Source: Virgibacillus_P tibetensis
GTDB taxonomy: Bacteria; Bacillota; Bacilli; Bacillales; Amphibacillaceae
DNA: 64,000 nucleotides
Reading direction: 5' to 3'
Assembly (NCBI RefSeq): GCF_036026595.1
Contig: NZ_JARZFX010000004.1
Coordinates: forward strand, 124,001 to 188,000
Position numbers and translations under genes: made by a program. Below the pieces are notes generated by a model. It was not told the DNA's origin. It searched no databases and saw only the letters and a list, made by a program, of their open reading frames with translations. Shown piece after piece: positions 43,802-51,898 of the stretch; position 1 is the first letter of the stretch, and every line of letters begins with the position of its first letter.

Positions 43802-44764
43802 GTGGGAATTCAGATGGAAGAAGTCAGTATTGAAAAGCAGCTTAAAGGACGGGACTTTTTAACCCTTGCTGATTACAAACAGGAAGAGCTTAGTTATTTA
43901 TTAAAGCTTGCAGAAGACTTGAAAAAAGGATTGAAAGCAAATGAACAGGAGCAGCCGTTAAAGGGAAAAACGCTAGGCATGATTTTTGAAAAGGCTTCTA
44001 CACGCACGCGCGTTTCCTTTGAAGTTGGTATTTATCAGCTCGGTGGCATGGGACTATTTCTCAGTTCATCTGATCTTCAAGTAGGTCGCGGGGAGTCTGT
44101 TTCAGATACAGCAAAAGTGTTATCCGGTTATTTAGACGGAATTATGATCCGTACCTTTTCGCAATCAGTAGTAGAAGAATTGGCTGAGCAAGCGAGTATC
44201 CCGGTGATAAATGGATTAACAGACATGTACCACCCCTGTCAGATATTGGCAGACTTTCAAACCATTCAGGAAAATAAAGGCGGTCTGCGGGGAGTTAAGC
44301 TTGCTTATATTGGTGATGGAAATAATGTTGCGCATTCCCTTATGTTAGGCTCTGCTATTATGGGAATGGATATGTGTATTGCAGTACCTAAAGGGTTTGA
44401 ACCAGATCCGGTTGTTACAAATAAAGCGCAAATGCTGGCTGACCTTCATGGAGGCAACGTGCAGATAACAACGGATCCAGAACTTGCTGTTGACCAAGCG
44501 GATGTAATTTATACAGATGTGTGGACCAGTATGGGACAGGAAAAAGAGAAGACTTTGAGAGAAGAAGCATTTTCCGGTTTCCAGGTTAACAGGAAACTAG
44601 TTTCCCTAGCCAAGGCAGATGCCATAATTATGCATTGTCTGCCTGCGCATAGAGAAGAAGAAATTACAGCTGAAGTAATCGATGGAAAACAGTCTGTCGT
44701 CTTTCAACAGGCAGAAAACAGACTGCATGCCCAAAAAGCGTTAATGACAGCATTGATGGGATAG
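43802..44764 (+). CDS. argF: ornithine carbamoyltransferase
   Basis: This 320-residue transcarbamylase makes citrulline from ornithine and carbamoyl phosphate. The carbamoyl-phosphate motif STRTR (in EKASTRTRVSFE), the HPCQ motif (YHPCQILADF) and the ornithine motif HCLPAHR are all intact. It is 18 bp after argH in the same operon; in B. subtilis argF sits instead with argCJBD-carAB. GAGGGAGG lies 12 nt before GTG 43802, which is long. The in-frame ATG at 43814 is a second option but is even further away. Confidence 0.96.
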   Translation: MGIQMEEVSIEKQLKGRDFLTLADYKQEELSYLLKLAEDLKKGLKANEQEQPLKGKTLGMIFEKASTRTRVSFEVGIYQLGGMGLFLSSSDLQVGRGESVSDTAKVLSGYLDGIMIRTFSQSVVEELAEQASIPVINGLTDMYHPCQILADFQTIQENKGGLRGVKLAYIGDGNNVAHSLMLGSAIMGMDMCIAVPKGFEPDPVVTNKAQMLADLHGGNVQITTDPELAVDQADVIYTDVWTSMGQEKEKTLREEAFSGFQVNRKLVSLAKADAIIMHCLPAHREEEITAEVIDGKQSVVFQQAENRLHAQKALMTALMG

Positions 44765-44807
44765 GTGGACATCTGCATTTTGTTGAATGATTTACTGTCC
44801 TGTTACT

Positions 44808-44846
44808 AAGCAAGCGACCAACCTGATTTAGGATGGCCGCTTGCTT
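44808..44846 (+). terminator. terminator of argGHF
   Basis: The arms AAGCAAGCG/CGCTTGCTT with an inner CCA..CCT/AGG..TGG pairing are followed by a modest GTTTAGGTTATTTTT. The hairpin lies between argF and the convergent DUF4395 gene and may serve both. Confidence 0.7.
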
Positions 44847-44848
44847 GT

Positions 44849-45259
44849 TTAGGTTATTTTTGTACGTTTGTATCTCCACATCATATAGCGGTAGCGTATG
44901 GTACATCCAATGCAGTAACCCATTAGTGCAACACCAGAGGCTACTACAACCATTCCACTAAAAACATACCCTAGAATACTTAGATTAATCGAAAAGAATA
45001 GTAGAGAAAGCCCTATACATATAGTTGCAATCCACTGATTGAACAGCTGTTGATCTTTGTCTTCCTGTTTATAGCTATCGAAAGGCTTCTTTAGAAATCT
45101 TTTGGAAAAGTGAATAACTGGATTCTTCTTCGTTAGTAATGTGTATACGCCGATCGCAAATGGAATCAATAAGATTGCTGGGTGGATAAGCAAGGCTAGG
45201 AGAACAGATATGACAATAAAAGACTGATTGACCTGTACAAGTGGTTTAGGAATACTCAA
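44849..45259 (-). CDS. DUF4395 family membrane protein
   Basis: This protein of about 136 residues begins SIPKPLVQVNQSFIV. It has four membrane segments in two hairpins (about residues 10-45 and 80-120) and ends with a cysteine motif (YCIGCTIRYRYMMWR). That Cys-x2-Cys-Thr segment is a hallmark of DUF4395 proteins and might bind a metal or form a disulfide; the function is not known. TTG 45259 is taken as start because AAAGGAGGG is 5 nt upstream; a longer ATG frame would include that ribosome site. Confidence 0.82.
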   Translation of the reverse strand: MSIPKPLVQVNQSFIVISVLLALLIHPAILLIPFAIGVYTLLTKKNPVIHFSKRFLKKPFDSYKQEDKDQQLFNQWIATICIGLSLLFFSINLSILGYVFSGMVVVASGVALMGYCIGCTIRYRYMMWRYKRTKIT

Positions 45260-45480
45260 ATTTATCCCTCCTTTATATATCATATTATACACAGTTGTTT
45301 AATGGGAATAAAGTTTTAAATCATTCCAGGTAGAATGAAGTTGAATGATAAAACAATTTAGGATCTAATTGTATGTCCCTTCCTCTGATACATGAAACAG
45401 TTTAGTTGCTTCCTGCTTTTTGTAATGAAATAATAATTAGGAACGAAGTCTACATCCAATTTAAGAAGGAGAGATGCTTT

Positions 45481-46125
45481 GTGAACGTTTTATTAATAGG
45501 GGCCAATGGGCAAATAGGTAAACATCTTATTGAGTTATTTCAAGAAAGCAATGAACATACAGTCAGAGCAATGGTAAGAAAAAATGAACAGGCGGAAGCT
45601 CTTAAGAAATCAGGGGTAGAATCAGTAGTCGCTGATCTTGAAGGTAGCGTTGATGGGATCGCAGAAGCTGCAAAAGATAGTGACGCTGTCATTTTCACTG
45701 CTGGTTCTGGTGGAAGCACTGGAGCAGACAAAACTATATTGGTTGATTTAGACGGCGCAGTAAAATCAATGGAAGCAGCTCAACAAGCAGGGGCCAAGCG
45801 TTTTATTATAGTAAGTGCACACCAAGCGCATAACCGTGAGAACTGGAGCGAACAAATTAAATACTATTATGCTGCGAAACACTATGCAGATAGGATGCTT
45901 GAAGCCAGCGATCTCGACTATACAATCGTTCGTCCTGGTGGTCTGCTGAACGAGGCCGGAAACGGGAAAATCTCAGCGGCTGAGAATCTGGAAAGAGGTT
46001 CCATTTCAAGGGAAGATGTTGCACGGACGGTTTTTGCAGCATTAAATATGAAAAACACGTATAAACGCTCATTTGACCTTATTTCAGGAGAAAAATCTAT
46101 TAACGATGCCTTGAAAACGATATAG
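45481..46125 (+). CDS. NAD(P)-binding SDR-type protein (YhfK-like)
   Basis: This 214-residue atypical SDR/NmrA-like protein begins NVLLIGANGQIGKHL, the GxxGxxG dinucleotide site. The middle carries FTAGSGGSTGADKT, and the later YYYAAKHYAD segment supplies a YxxxK-like pair. DYTIVRPGGL is typical of the family. It resembles B. subtilis YhfK and is probably a cytosolic oxidoreductase or epimerase-like protein with an unknown substrate. GTG 45481 is chosen over an ORF start 25 codons earlier, since GAAGGAGAG lies 8 nt upstream and the Rossmann strand begins immediately. Confidence 0.85.
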   Translation: MNVLLIGANGQIGKHLIELFQESNEHTVRAMVRKNEQAEALKKSGVESVVADLEGSVDGIAEAAKDSDAVIFTAGSGGSTGADKTILVDLDGAVKSMEAAQQAGAKRFIIVSAHQAHNRENWSEQIKYYYAAKHYADRMLEASDLDYTIVRPGGLLNEAGNGKISAAENLERGSISREDVARTVFAALNMKNTYKRSFDLISGEKSINDALKTI

Positions 46126-46218
46126 AAAGAAAAGAGGTGCTGAAGCTGGACGTTGCTGTTTAAGTGTATAGAATTAGTTAATTACAGCCAAATCTTATGC
46201 TTTCTTACCTTCAAAAAT

Positions 46219-46249
46219 AGTCACGTGTGCATTAAAAGCACACGTGACT
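46219..46249. terminator. bidirectional terminator
   Basis: A perfect 12-bp stem AGTCACGTGTGC/GCACACGTGACT with a 7-nt A/T loop is followed by TTATTATTT. It lies between convergent genes. Confidence 0.85.
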
Positions 46250-46264
46250 TTATTATTTGATAGT

Positions 46265-47326
46265 TTAATGGCGTTTATTTAACCACAGTACGCCAGATTT
46301 AGCCAAGCGAGGTAAATAACCTGTGAGTGGCTTTTGCATCATATTTCCGAAACCGTCAGATTTACCAAGAGATCCGAGTGTCCCCTTCAGTTTAATCTCT
46401 TTAGGCTTCTTCGGTTCTTTATCTGTTAGGACAGCCAGCAGAACTTCGGCAATTTGTTCCCCCTGCTGACCAGCGAGCTGTGCACTTGGAGAATGTTCAG
46501 AGGACGCACAATCTCCTACTACATAAATGTTTTGCTGTTCTGGAATTTGATAGTAATCATTTACTACTACTTTTTCCTGATCATCTTTTTTGAAAGGTAA
46601 TTCCCGTACTAAATAATTGGGTCGAACTCCAGCTGTCCAAATGGTCACGTCATTCACATAGCATATTCCATTATTACAAACACCATCTTTTTCCACATAT
46701 TCTACACTGGAATGGTGCAGGATATCCACGTCATGTTTAACAAACCAATCGGCTACATGCTCTTGAATTTTTGAATCAAAGGCTTTTAGTACGGAGGCGC
46801 CACGATCAAGCAGTCTGATGTTTAAGTCTGATCTGCTTTCCCGAATTTCAGAAGCAACCTCAATTCCACTAAGTCCAGCACCTACAATGGTAACTTTACC
46901 ATATGCTTTCAGGTTACATACAGCCAGTCCAGCCTTTCTTGCGTTTGCAAAGGTTTGAACACTGTGTGTGTACTTCTCTGCTCCCTCTACTCCATGGTAA
47001 TTATCTTCGCAACCAAGTCCGATAACTAAATAGTCATAAGGAACGATATTACTGGAGTCTTTAAATGTGATTTGTTCATTTTCAGTATCAATTTTATTTA
47101 TTTCTCCATATACGTACTGCACCCTTTTATCATCCGGGAAATCCATACGGATATCAATTTCCGCGGAGGTACCTGCTACGATCGTATAAAACTCTGTTTT
47201 TACAGAGTGATATGGATTTCTATCAACGAGCGTTATCTGGATATCCTCCGGCAGCTGATTATCAAGAAGCCCTAAAGCAATTTTAAGGCCCCCATAGCCC
47301 CCACCTAATATAACCAATCTCTTCAC
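46265..47326 (-). CDS. FAD-dependent NAD(P)H dehydrogenase, NDH-2/YutJ-like
   Basis: This is a 353-residue flavoprotein with the two-dinucleotide fold. The FAD site is RLVILGGGYGGLK at the N-terminus, the NAD(P)H site VTIVGAGLSGIEVASEI is at about residues 145-161, and the second FAD motif is NIYVVGDCASS. It resembles B. subtilis YutJ and other type II NADH dehydrogenase-like proteins, which pass electrons from NADH to quinone at the membrane surface. It is shorter than Ndh (about 390) and lacks a clear C-terminal amphipathic anchor, so the exact role is uncertain. The start is GTG 47326 after GAGGTGGGG. Confidence 0.85.
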   Translation of the reverse strand: MKRLVILGGGYGGLKIALGLLDNQLPEDIQITLVDRNPYHSVKTEFYTIVAGTSAEIDIRMDFPDDKRVQYVYGEINKIDTENEQITFKDSSNIVPYDYLVIGLGCEDNYHGVEGAEKYTHSVQTFANARKAGLAVCNLKAYGKVTIVGAGLSGIEVASEIRESRSDLNIRLLDRGASVLKAFDSKIQEHVADWFVKHDVDILHHSSVEYVEKDGVCNNGICYVNDVTIWTAGVRPNYLVRELPFKKDDQEKVVVNDYYQIPEQQNIYVVGDCASSEHSPSAQLAGQQGEQIAEVLLAVLTDKEPKKPKEIKLKGTLGSLGKSDGFGNMMQKPLTGYLPRLAKSGVLWLNKRH

Positions 47327-47447
47327 AATACCCCACCTCTGAGAATTAATATATCTAATACGTCCATTCTAGCGAAGTTATGAGCTTCTGTCACCAGATG
47401 TTGTGAAGAATAGTTGGAAAGGTAGGATAAAATTAAACGATTGGGTG

Positions 47448-47774
47448 TCAGAATTGAACCTTATCACCCTCATAAATACAGTTGCTTGGAATGGTGCCGA
47501 CTGGCAATTCCAGTGCACTGTATGCAGTTTTTACCGGTGTAACCATTCTCCAGGGCGTTAAATTAGGTACGGTCTTTACAACATGGTTTTCCTTATCAAG
47601 AAATACGACGTCTATTGGAAATCTCATAAAAAACATATGGACCGAATTACAAGGTGTAATTAAAAGTCCTTCTTCTATTATAGGATACTTATAAAAAAGC
47701 AGGCCCTTTAATCGTTTCCAATAGGTATTCGCATGCTTAATCTGCAGCGGCAAATGAATCGTTTTACCATCCAT
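47448..47774 (-). CDS. DUF192 family protein, divergent from the pilus locus
   Basis: This 108-residue protein has the DUF192 fold: KRLKGLLF, then LLITPCNSVHMFFMRFPIDVVFLD (about residues 39-62), then ALELPVGTI. The conserved Cys-x-Ser-x-His-x-x-x-Met stretch may be a ligand site. There is no signal peptide in this copy. DUF192 genes are often found beside Tad pilus genes in bacilli, as here, but no function is established. The start is ATG 47774 rather than GTG 47783, which overlaps the GGGAG ribosome site. Its promoter region is shared with the pilin gene. Confidence 0.8.
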   Translation of the reverse strand: MDGKTIHLPLQIKHANTYWKRLKGLLFYKYPIIEEGLLITPCNSVHMFFMRFPIDVVFLDKENHVVKTVPNLTPWRMVTPVKTAYSALELPVGTIPSNCIYEGDKVQF

Positions 47775-47804
47775 ATCTGTCACTCCCTTTTATTTGTCAA
47801 TATT

Positions 47805-47971
47805 GTTCATTATAAAGCATAAATAGTTCTTTATAAAATACAAAATAGTGCGAAAGAGGCAGAAAAGAGAAGATAACACAAGCAAACTGTTCTTAATATA
47901 GACCAAACGAGCTAATTTAAGGGTTTTCAATAGGCGATTAACTATATATAATACGAATTAGTTCATTATAA
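47805..47971. repeat. three copies of GTTCWTTATAA between DUF192 and the pilin gene
   Basis: GTTCATTATAA (47805-47815), GTTCTTTATAA (47826-47836) and GTTCATTATAA (47961-47971) lie in the divergent intergenic region. The first two are 21 bp apart, two helix turns. The third extends into a near-perfect 16-bp palindrome ending GAAC. On the minus strand the first copy covers a TATAAT that could serve DUF192. Confidence 0.55.
47924..47952 (+). promoter_or_regulatory. probable sigma-A promoter of the pilus locus
   Basis: TTTTCA (47924-47929) and TATAAT (47947-47952) are spaced 17 nt. The start site would be near 47959, giving a leader of about 40 nt to the pilin gene. The third GTTCATTATAA copy falls at about +3 to +13. 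Confidence 0.5.
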
Positions 47972-48000
47972 CGAACAAATAAATATTAGGAGGAAACAAA

Positions 48001-48174
48001 ATGATGAATCATTTATCAAGGTTAGTACGAGAAGAAGAAGGTCAAGCAATGACGGAGTATGGGTTGTTGGTGGGGTTGATTTCAATTGCAGTAATAGCTG
48101 TGTTAGCTCTTATTGGACCAGAGTTAGTAAAAATATTTACTACAGTAAAAGATGAATTAACTAATGTAAATTAA
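48001..48174 (+). CDS. flp: Flp-type IVb pilin
   Basis: This 57-residue prepilin has the Flp hallmark: a short charged leader (residues 1-14) ending in Gly, then QAMTEYGLLVGL. Cleavage would fall after the Gly of EEG, placing Glu at +5 and Tyr at +6 of the mature pilin, followed by a hydrophobic stretch of about 20 residues. It is the major subunit of the Tad pilus, processed by the adjacent TadV and assembled by TadA-TadB-TadC. The RBS AGGAGG (47988-47993) fits ATG 48001; ATG 48004 is also possible. A hairpin directly after the gene probably favours pilin over downstream mRNA. Confidence 0.9.
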   Translation: MMNHLSRLVREEEGQAMTEYGLLVGLISIAVIAVLALIGPELVKIFTTVKDELTNVN

Positions 48175-48198
48175 TCCTTAAAAAAATCCAGATTTATT

Positions 48199-48218
48199 AG
48201 CCCTGCTCCGGCAGGGCT
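48199..48218 (+). terminator. attenuator-like hairpin after the pilin gene
   Basis: A perfect 8-bp GC-rich stem AGCCCTGC/GCAGGGCT with TCCG loop is followed only by TTTCC, so termination should be partial. It would raise pilin transcript over the assembly genes. Confidence 0.65.
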
Positions 48219-48245
48219 TTCCTACTAAAGAAAGGAGCAAACCAA

Positions 48246-48755
48246 ATGACAAATCTAGCAATTATCCTCATTCTACTAATCTCCATCATCACAGACCTGC
48301 GAAATCGAAAGGTATTAAATATTGTGACGCTCCCGGCAATCTTAATTGCCCTCATCTATCACACTGTTATAACTGGATTTGAAGGTTTCGCATTCAGTAG
48401 TCTAGGTTTCTTAGTCGGACTTGGACTGTTATTCATTCCATTCATACTGGGTGGAATAGGAGCGGGTGATGTGAAACTGTTAGCCGCGGTTGGGGCATGG
48501 AAGGGAACGATGTTCGTTCTCTATACAGGTGTTTTTGCTGGGGTTATTGGAGGAATCATTGCCTTGCTGATTTTATTAAAAAGAAAGCAGCTTGGTTCTA
48601 CTCTAAAGAACATGGTGTTTTCATTTGTATTTTTAAAAGGGAATAAGGGATCACTGCAACTTCCGGCAGATACACATAATCCAGTTTCTATCCCCTATGC
48701 CGTTCCAATAGCACTCGGTGCGCTTGCAGCATATTTAGTAGGAGGAAACTTATGA
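48246..48755 (+). CDS. tadV: prepilin peptidase, TadV/CpaA (A24 family)
   Basis: This 169-residue membrane aspartic peptidase has the two catalytic aspartates at Asp17 (IITDLRNRKV) and Asp75 (GAGDVK). It has about five to six membrane segments and lacks the N-terminal methylase domain of classical PilD, as usual for TadV/CpaA. It removes the leader of Flp pilin and perhaps of TadE/TadG. Its stop overlaps the next start by 4 bp. Confidence 0.92.
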   Translation: MTNLAIILILLISIITDLRNRKVLNIVTLPAILIALIYHTVITGFEGFAFSSLGFLVGLGLLFIPFILGGIGAGDVKLLAAVGAWKGTMFVLYTGVFAGVIGGIIALLILLKRKQLGSTLKNMVFSFVFLKGNKGSLQLPADTHNPVSIPYAVPIALGALAAYLVGGNL

Positions 48756-49132
48756 GATCGCAAAGAGGGCAAGCTCTCGTTGAGACAGCATTAATCTTAC
48801 CTATTCTATTAATGCTTGTATTTGGCATTACCGACTTTGGCAGAATCTTTCACGCCTATTTAACCCTTGATCATGCGGGAAGAGAGGCAGCAAGGGTTGC
48901 GACAATAGGTTCAGAGGACACGGCCATACATACGAAAATCATAAGTGCTACAAGTAGCCTTAATGAAGATAACTTGGGAGTTGTTATCCTGCCAGCTGGA
49001 AAAGAAAATAGACCTAGTGGAAGTGATGTGACAATTACTTTGACCTACCCGGTTGAATTTTTAACGCCATTTATTGGTTGGGTCGTGGATGCATTTGTTT
49101 TGGAAAATAAAACAGTAATGAGGGTGGAATGA
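48752..49132 (+). CDS. tadE: TadE-like pseudopilin
   Basis: This 126-residue protein has the TadE motif near the N-terminus (RGQALVETALILPILLMLVFGITDFGR). This is a Gly-Gln-Ala leader site with Glu, followed by one membrane segment and a short extracytoplasmic domain. TadE is a pseudopilin needed for Flp pilus assembly and is processed like the pilin. It is linked by 4-bp overlaps to tadV and the following tadG-like gene. Confidence 0.9.
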   Translation: MRSQRGQALVETALILPILLMLVFGITDFGRIFHAYLTLDHAGREAARVATIGSEDTAIHTKIISATSSLNEDNLGVVILPAGKENRPSGSDVTITLTYPVEFLTPFIGWVVDAFVLENKTVMRVE

Positions 49133-50100
49133 TGAGAAAACTAAAGGGACTTTATAGGGAACAAAGCGGAGTTGCAATGATCATGGTAGCTCTTTGTCTA
49201 TTTATCATCATAGGATTTACAGCATTCGTTGTTGATGCAGGAGGTCTCTATTTTGAAAAAAGCCGCTTGCAAAAGTCATTAGATGCTGCAGTGCTTGGTG
49301 GTGCACAATTATTAAAAGTTTCCCAGGATGATGCAGAAGCAGTGGCATTTGATCTTACATTACAAAATGGATTTGGCCTTGATACCGGAGATGTTGAAAC
49401 AGGTGATAACTATATTGAAATATATAAAACAGTCACTAAGGAACTTACCTTTGCTCGAGTGCTGGGGTTTAATGATACAAATGTTAGCGCAATGGCCAGG
49501 GCAGAAGTTCTTAATACATTAATTAAAGGTGATGACATAACCCCAGTTGGAATTGAAGAAGGGGAGTGTACGGTAATGGATGAAGACGAAGAAGAATGCG
49601 TAGAATGGGGTTTTCAAGTTGGAGAGCCTTACACCATGCATTTTAAGCCAGGTAAATCTGAGGGTGAAGAATCTATTAAAGGGAATTTTGGTTTTCTAGA
49701 TGTAGAAAGTGAGTGGAAAAATTTAAGGGAGAAGATTGAAAACGGAGTCACTCTAGAGGTGGATAGCGTTTTAACAAAGACAGGATTCTCCTGGGGACAG
49801 GTGAGTAAAGGTTTTCAGACACGAATAGATAACGATGAAGGTAAAGATCATTGTAACTCTTATGAAACTGCTGATAGCACATGTAGTCGGGTTGTAACTG
49901 TTCCTATTGTGGAAACCTTCCAAGATGCTGAAGGGAAATCGGAAGTGAAGATCGTCGGTTTTGCAGCTTATTATATATCGGCTGTCATAAATACAGGGAA
50001 TGAGAAGCGCATCGAAGGACGATTCATTGAATTCGTCAGAAATGGTGAATTTGGCGAAGGTGAAAATTATGGAATATCCGGGGTAAAACTCGTCAATTAA
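49129..50100 (+). CDS. tadG: TadG-like pilus assembly protein
   Basis: This 323-residue protein has a TadG/TadE-like N-terminus (EQSGVAMIMVALCLFIIIGFTAFVVDAGGLY, about residues 10-40). It then has a large extracytoplasmic domain of about 280 residues. The KSRLQKSLDAAVLGGAQLL segment is typical of Tad-like proteins. Four cysteines occur as two close pairs (about residues 146/156 and 243/250), likely forming disulfides outside the membrane. A von Willebrand domain, common in larger TadG proteins, is not visible, so this is the short form. Confidence 0.82.
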   Translation: MMRKLKGLYREQSGVAMIMVALCLFIIIGFTAFVVDAGGLYFEKSRLQKSLDAAVLGGAQLLKVSQDDAEAVAFDLTLQNGFGLDTGDVETGDNYIEIYKTVTKELTFARVLGFNDTNVSAMARAEVLNTLIKGDDITPVGIEEGECTVMDEDEEECVEWGFQVGEPYTMHFKPGKSEGEESIKGNFGFLDVESEWKNLREKIENGVTLEVDSVLTKTGFSWGQVSKGFQTRIDNDEGKDHCNSYETADSTCSRVVTVPIVETFQDAEGKSEVKIVGFAAYYISAVINTGNEKRIEGRFIEFVRNGEFGEGENYGISGVKLVN

Positions 50101-50129
50101 ATTAAACTTTAGAAAAGCGGGTGGGGGCA

Positions 50130-50720
50130 ATGAATACGAAGAAAATCTGGTTGACTGCCATGGTGTTTGGAATAATTGCAGCTGGAATGATGTATTTGAT
50201 GGTTAATGAAATGCCGAAAGAGTCTCAACCAGTAAGTGAACCAGTCATAGAAGAAGACAAAGAGAAAAAGGCAGAGGGAAATATTGCAGCTGCCGCAGAG
50301 ATGGAAGAGGGATCCATAGAAACAAATGAAAGGCTACCAGCATCAAAAGGAACTCGTGCTATGACTGTTGAAGTTACGGATGTTCAGGGAGTCGCCGGTT
50401 ATATTGAGCTAGGCTCATTTGTTGATGTTGTCGTCGTGATGGAAGTCCCAGAAGAGCAAAAGGAAACCCAGCATGATTCAGCAACACTCCTATTGCAAAA
50501 TGTTAAGGTTTTAGCCATTGGCCACGCAGCGGATGATCAAGAGACTATGAAACGGTATCAAATGGTAACGTTTGAGGTCACCCCAATTGAGGGACTTACC
50601 TTAGGGTTTGCTGCAAGCCATGAGCTATACCTGATGCTTCGTGAAGAAGGAGACGAGGAGTTGGAACCAAAAAATACACATGTACATGAAGATGATTTGC
50701 ATGAAGGAGTGTTCAACTAA
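50130..50720 (+). CDS. cpaB: CpaB/RcpC-like pilus assembly protein
   Basis: This 196-residue protein has an N-terminal membrane anchor (about residues 6-24), an acidic linker (25-65) and a C-terminal RcpC/CpaB-type domain (RAMTVEVTDVQGVAGYIELGSFVDVVV, about 73-100 onward). Full CpaB proteins have an extra SAF domain before this; here it seems replaced by the linker, which fits a host with no outer-membrane secretin to contact. It may bind peptidoglycan or stabilise the pilus base. ATG 50130 is chosen over GTG 50121, which lies within the GGTGGGGG ribosome site. Confidence 0.8.
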   Translation: MNTKKIWLTAMVFGIIAAGMMYLMVNEMPKESQPVSEPVIEEDKEKKAEGNIAAAAEMEEGSIETNERLPASKGTRAMTVEVTDVQGVAGYIELGSFVDVVVVMEVPEEQKETQHDSATLLLQNVKVLAIGHAADDQETMKRYQMVTFEVTPIEGLTLGFAASHELYLMLREEGDEELEPKNTHVHEDDLHEGVFN

Positions 50721-51898
50721 TGATTAAAATATATGCTATAGCTGAAAATAAGGAATGGATGTCGTCAATAGAAGACGTAATTAAAGATCCAGCATATACC
50801 TTACACTGGATTGCTGGTGAATCGGCCTTGTTTACAAAACTGCAGGCAACAGAACAAAGTATTGTAATTTTGCCACACGCTGCATCCTATGATGTTTATA
50901 GTCTATGCACAAAAATTTCACAGCGATATCCTTTAACATCTACACTCTTATTATTCAATACGGAAGAGGAACTTAATATGAAGAAGGCTTTTCGTGCAGG
51001 TGCCAGTGATGTTATTTTCCTATCATCCCCATTATCAAAAGTGAAAGAGGATATCCATTTGGCAATTTCATCTGTTGGAAACAGATTGATAAAGCTTCCA
51101 CCCTTTAAAACAACAAAAAATGCAAAAGTAATAACCGTTGCAAGTACAAAAGGTGGTGTTGGAAAAACATCGGTCGCAGTAAATCTAGCAGCAGCTTATG
51201 GAAAGAAATTAGAAAAGGTCGCAGTGATCGACTTAGATCTGCAATTTGGTGATGTGGCCATGTTTTTTGATGTTAAACCAAAGCGGACCATTTATGATTG
51301 GGTTAAAGAGGATTCGGAAGGGACACAAATTGAGGACTTCATGACATCTATTAAGAATGGGGTATCGATATTGGCTGCTCCCCAACGACCCGAATTTGCT
51401 GAAGTAATAACAGGTGAATACGTGCAAAAAGCGATACGTAATCTAAAGACTCGCTTTGACGTGGTAATCATTGATGTATCAAGTCATATGGACGAAAATA
51501 CAATCGTTGCTTTGGAAAATTCCAATGATATTCTGGTCATGACATACTTAGACTTACCGACATTGAAAAACAGTAAGGTCCTGATGGATACATTAACGAC
51601 ATTACAATTGAATACACGTGTAAAGGTTATTTTAAACCGGCTGACAAAAGTAAAAGGAATCACACCAGAGACTGTTGAAAAGGTAGTTGGTTTGAAAATT
51701 TATTCTATATTACCTGCAATGGATAAGGCCATGATTACAGCGCTGAATGAGGGGAATCCGCTCGTATATTCCAATCCAAGAGCTCAGGTTGCCAGGCAAA
51801 TCTTTCGTATTGCAGAAAATCTCGCAACTCCAGTCAGTCAACCGGTAAAACGTAGGCATAAAGCCAAGCGAATAGCCCATGCAGGGGGGCATGCATAA
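50720..51898 (+). CDS. tadZ: CpaE/TadZ-like ParA-family ATPase
   Basis: This 392-residue protein has a degenerate receiver-like N-terminal domain (about residues 1-125) and a MinD/ParA ATPase domain. The deviant Walker A is STKGGVGKTSVAVNLA (about 139-154), switch I is DLDLQFGDVAMFF, and there is a Walker B-like VVIIDVS. TadZ/CpaE proteins position the pilus machinery at the cell pole or assembly site. The start codon shares one base with the cpaB stop (TAATG), and the stop shares one base with tadA. Confidence 0.9.
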   Translation: MIKIYAIAENKEWMSSIEDVIKDPAYTLHWIAGESALFTKLQATEQSIVILPHAASYDVYSLCTKISQRYPLTSTLLLFNTEEELNMKKAFRAGASDVIFLSSPLSKVKEDIHLAISSVGNRLIKLPPFKTTKNAKVITVASTKGGVGKTSVAVNLAAAYGKKLEKVAVIDLDLQFGDVAMFFDVKPKRTIYDWVKEDSEGTQIEDFMTSIKNGVSILAAPQRPEFAEVITGEYVQKAIRNLKTRFDVVIIDVSSHMDENTIVALENSNDILVMTYLDLPTLKNSKVLMDTLTTLQLNTRVKVILNRLTKVKGITPETVEKVVGLKIYSILPAMDKAMITALNEGNPLVYSNPRAQVARQIFRIAENLATPVSQPVKRRHKAKRIAHAGGHA

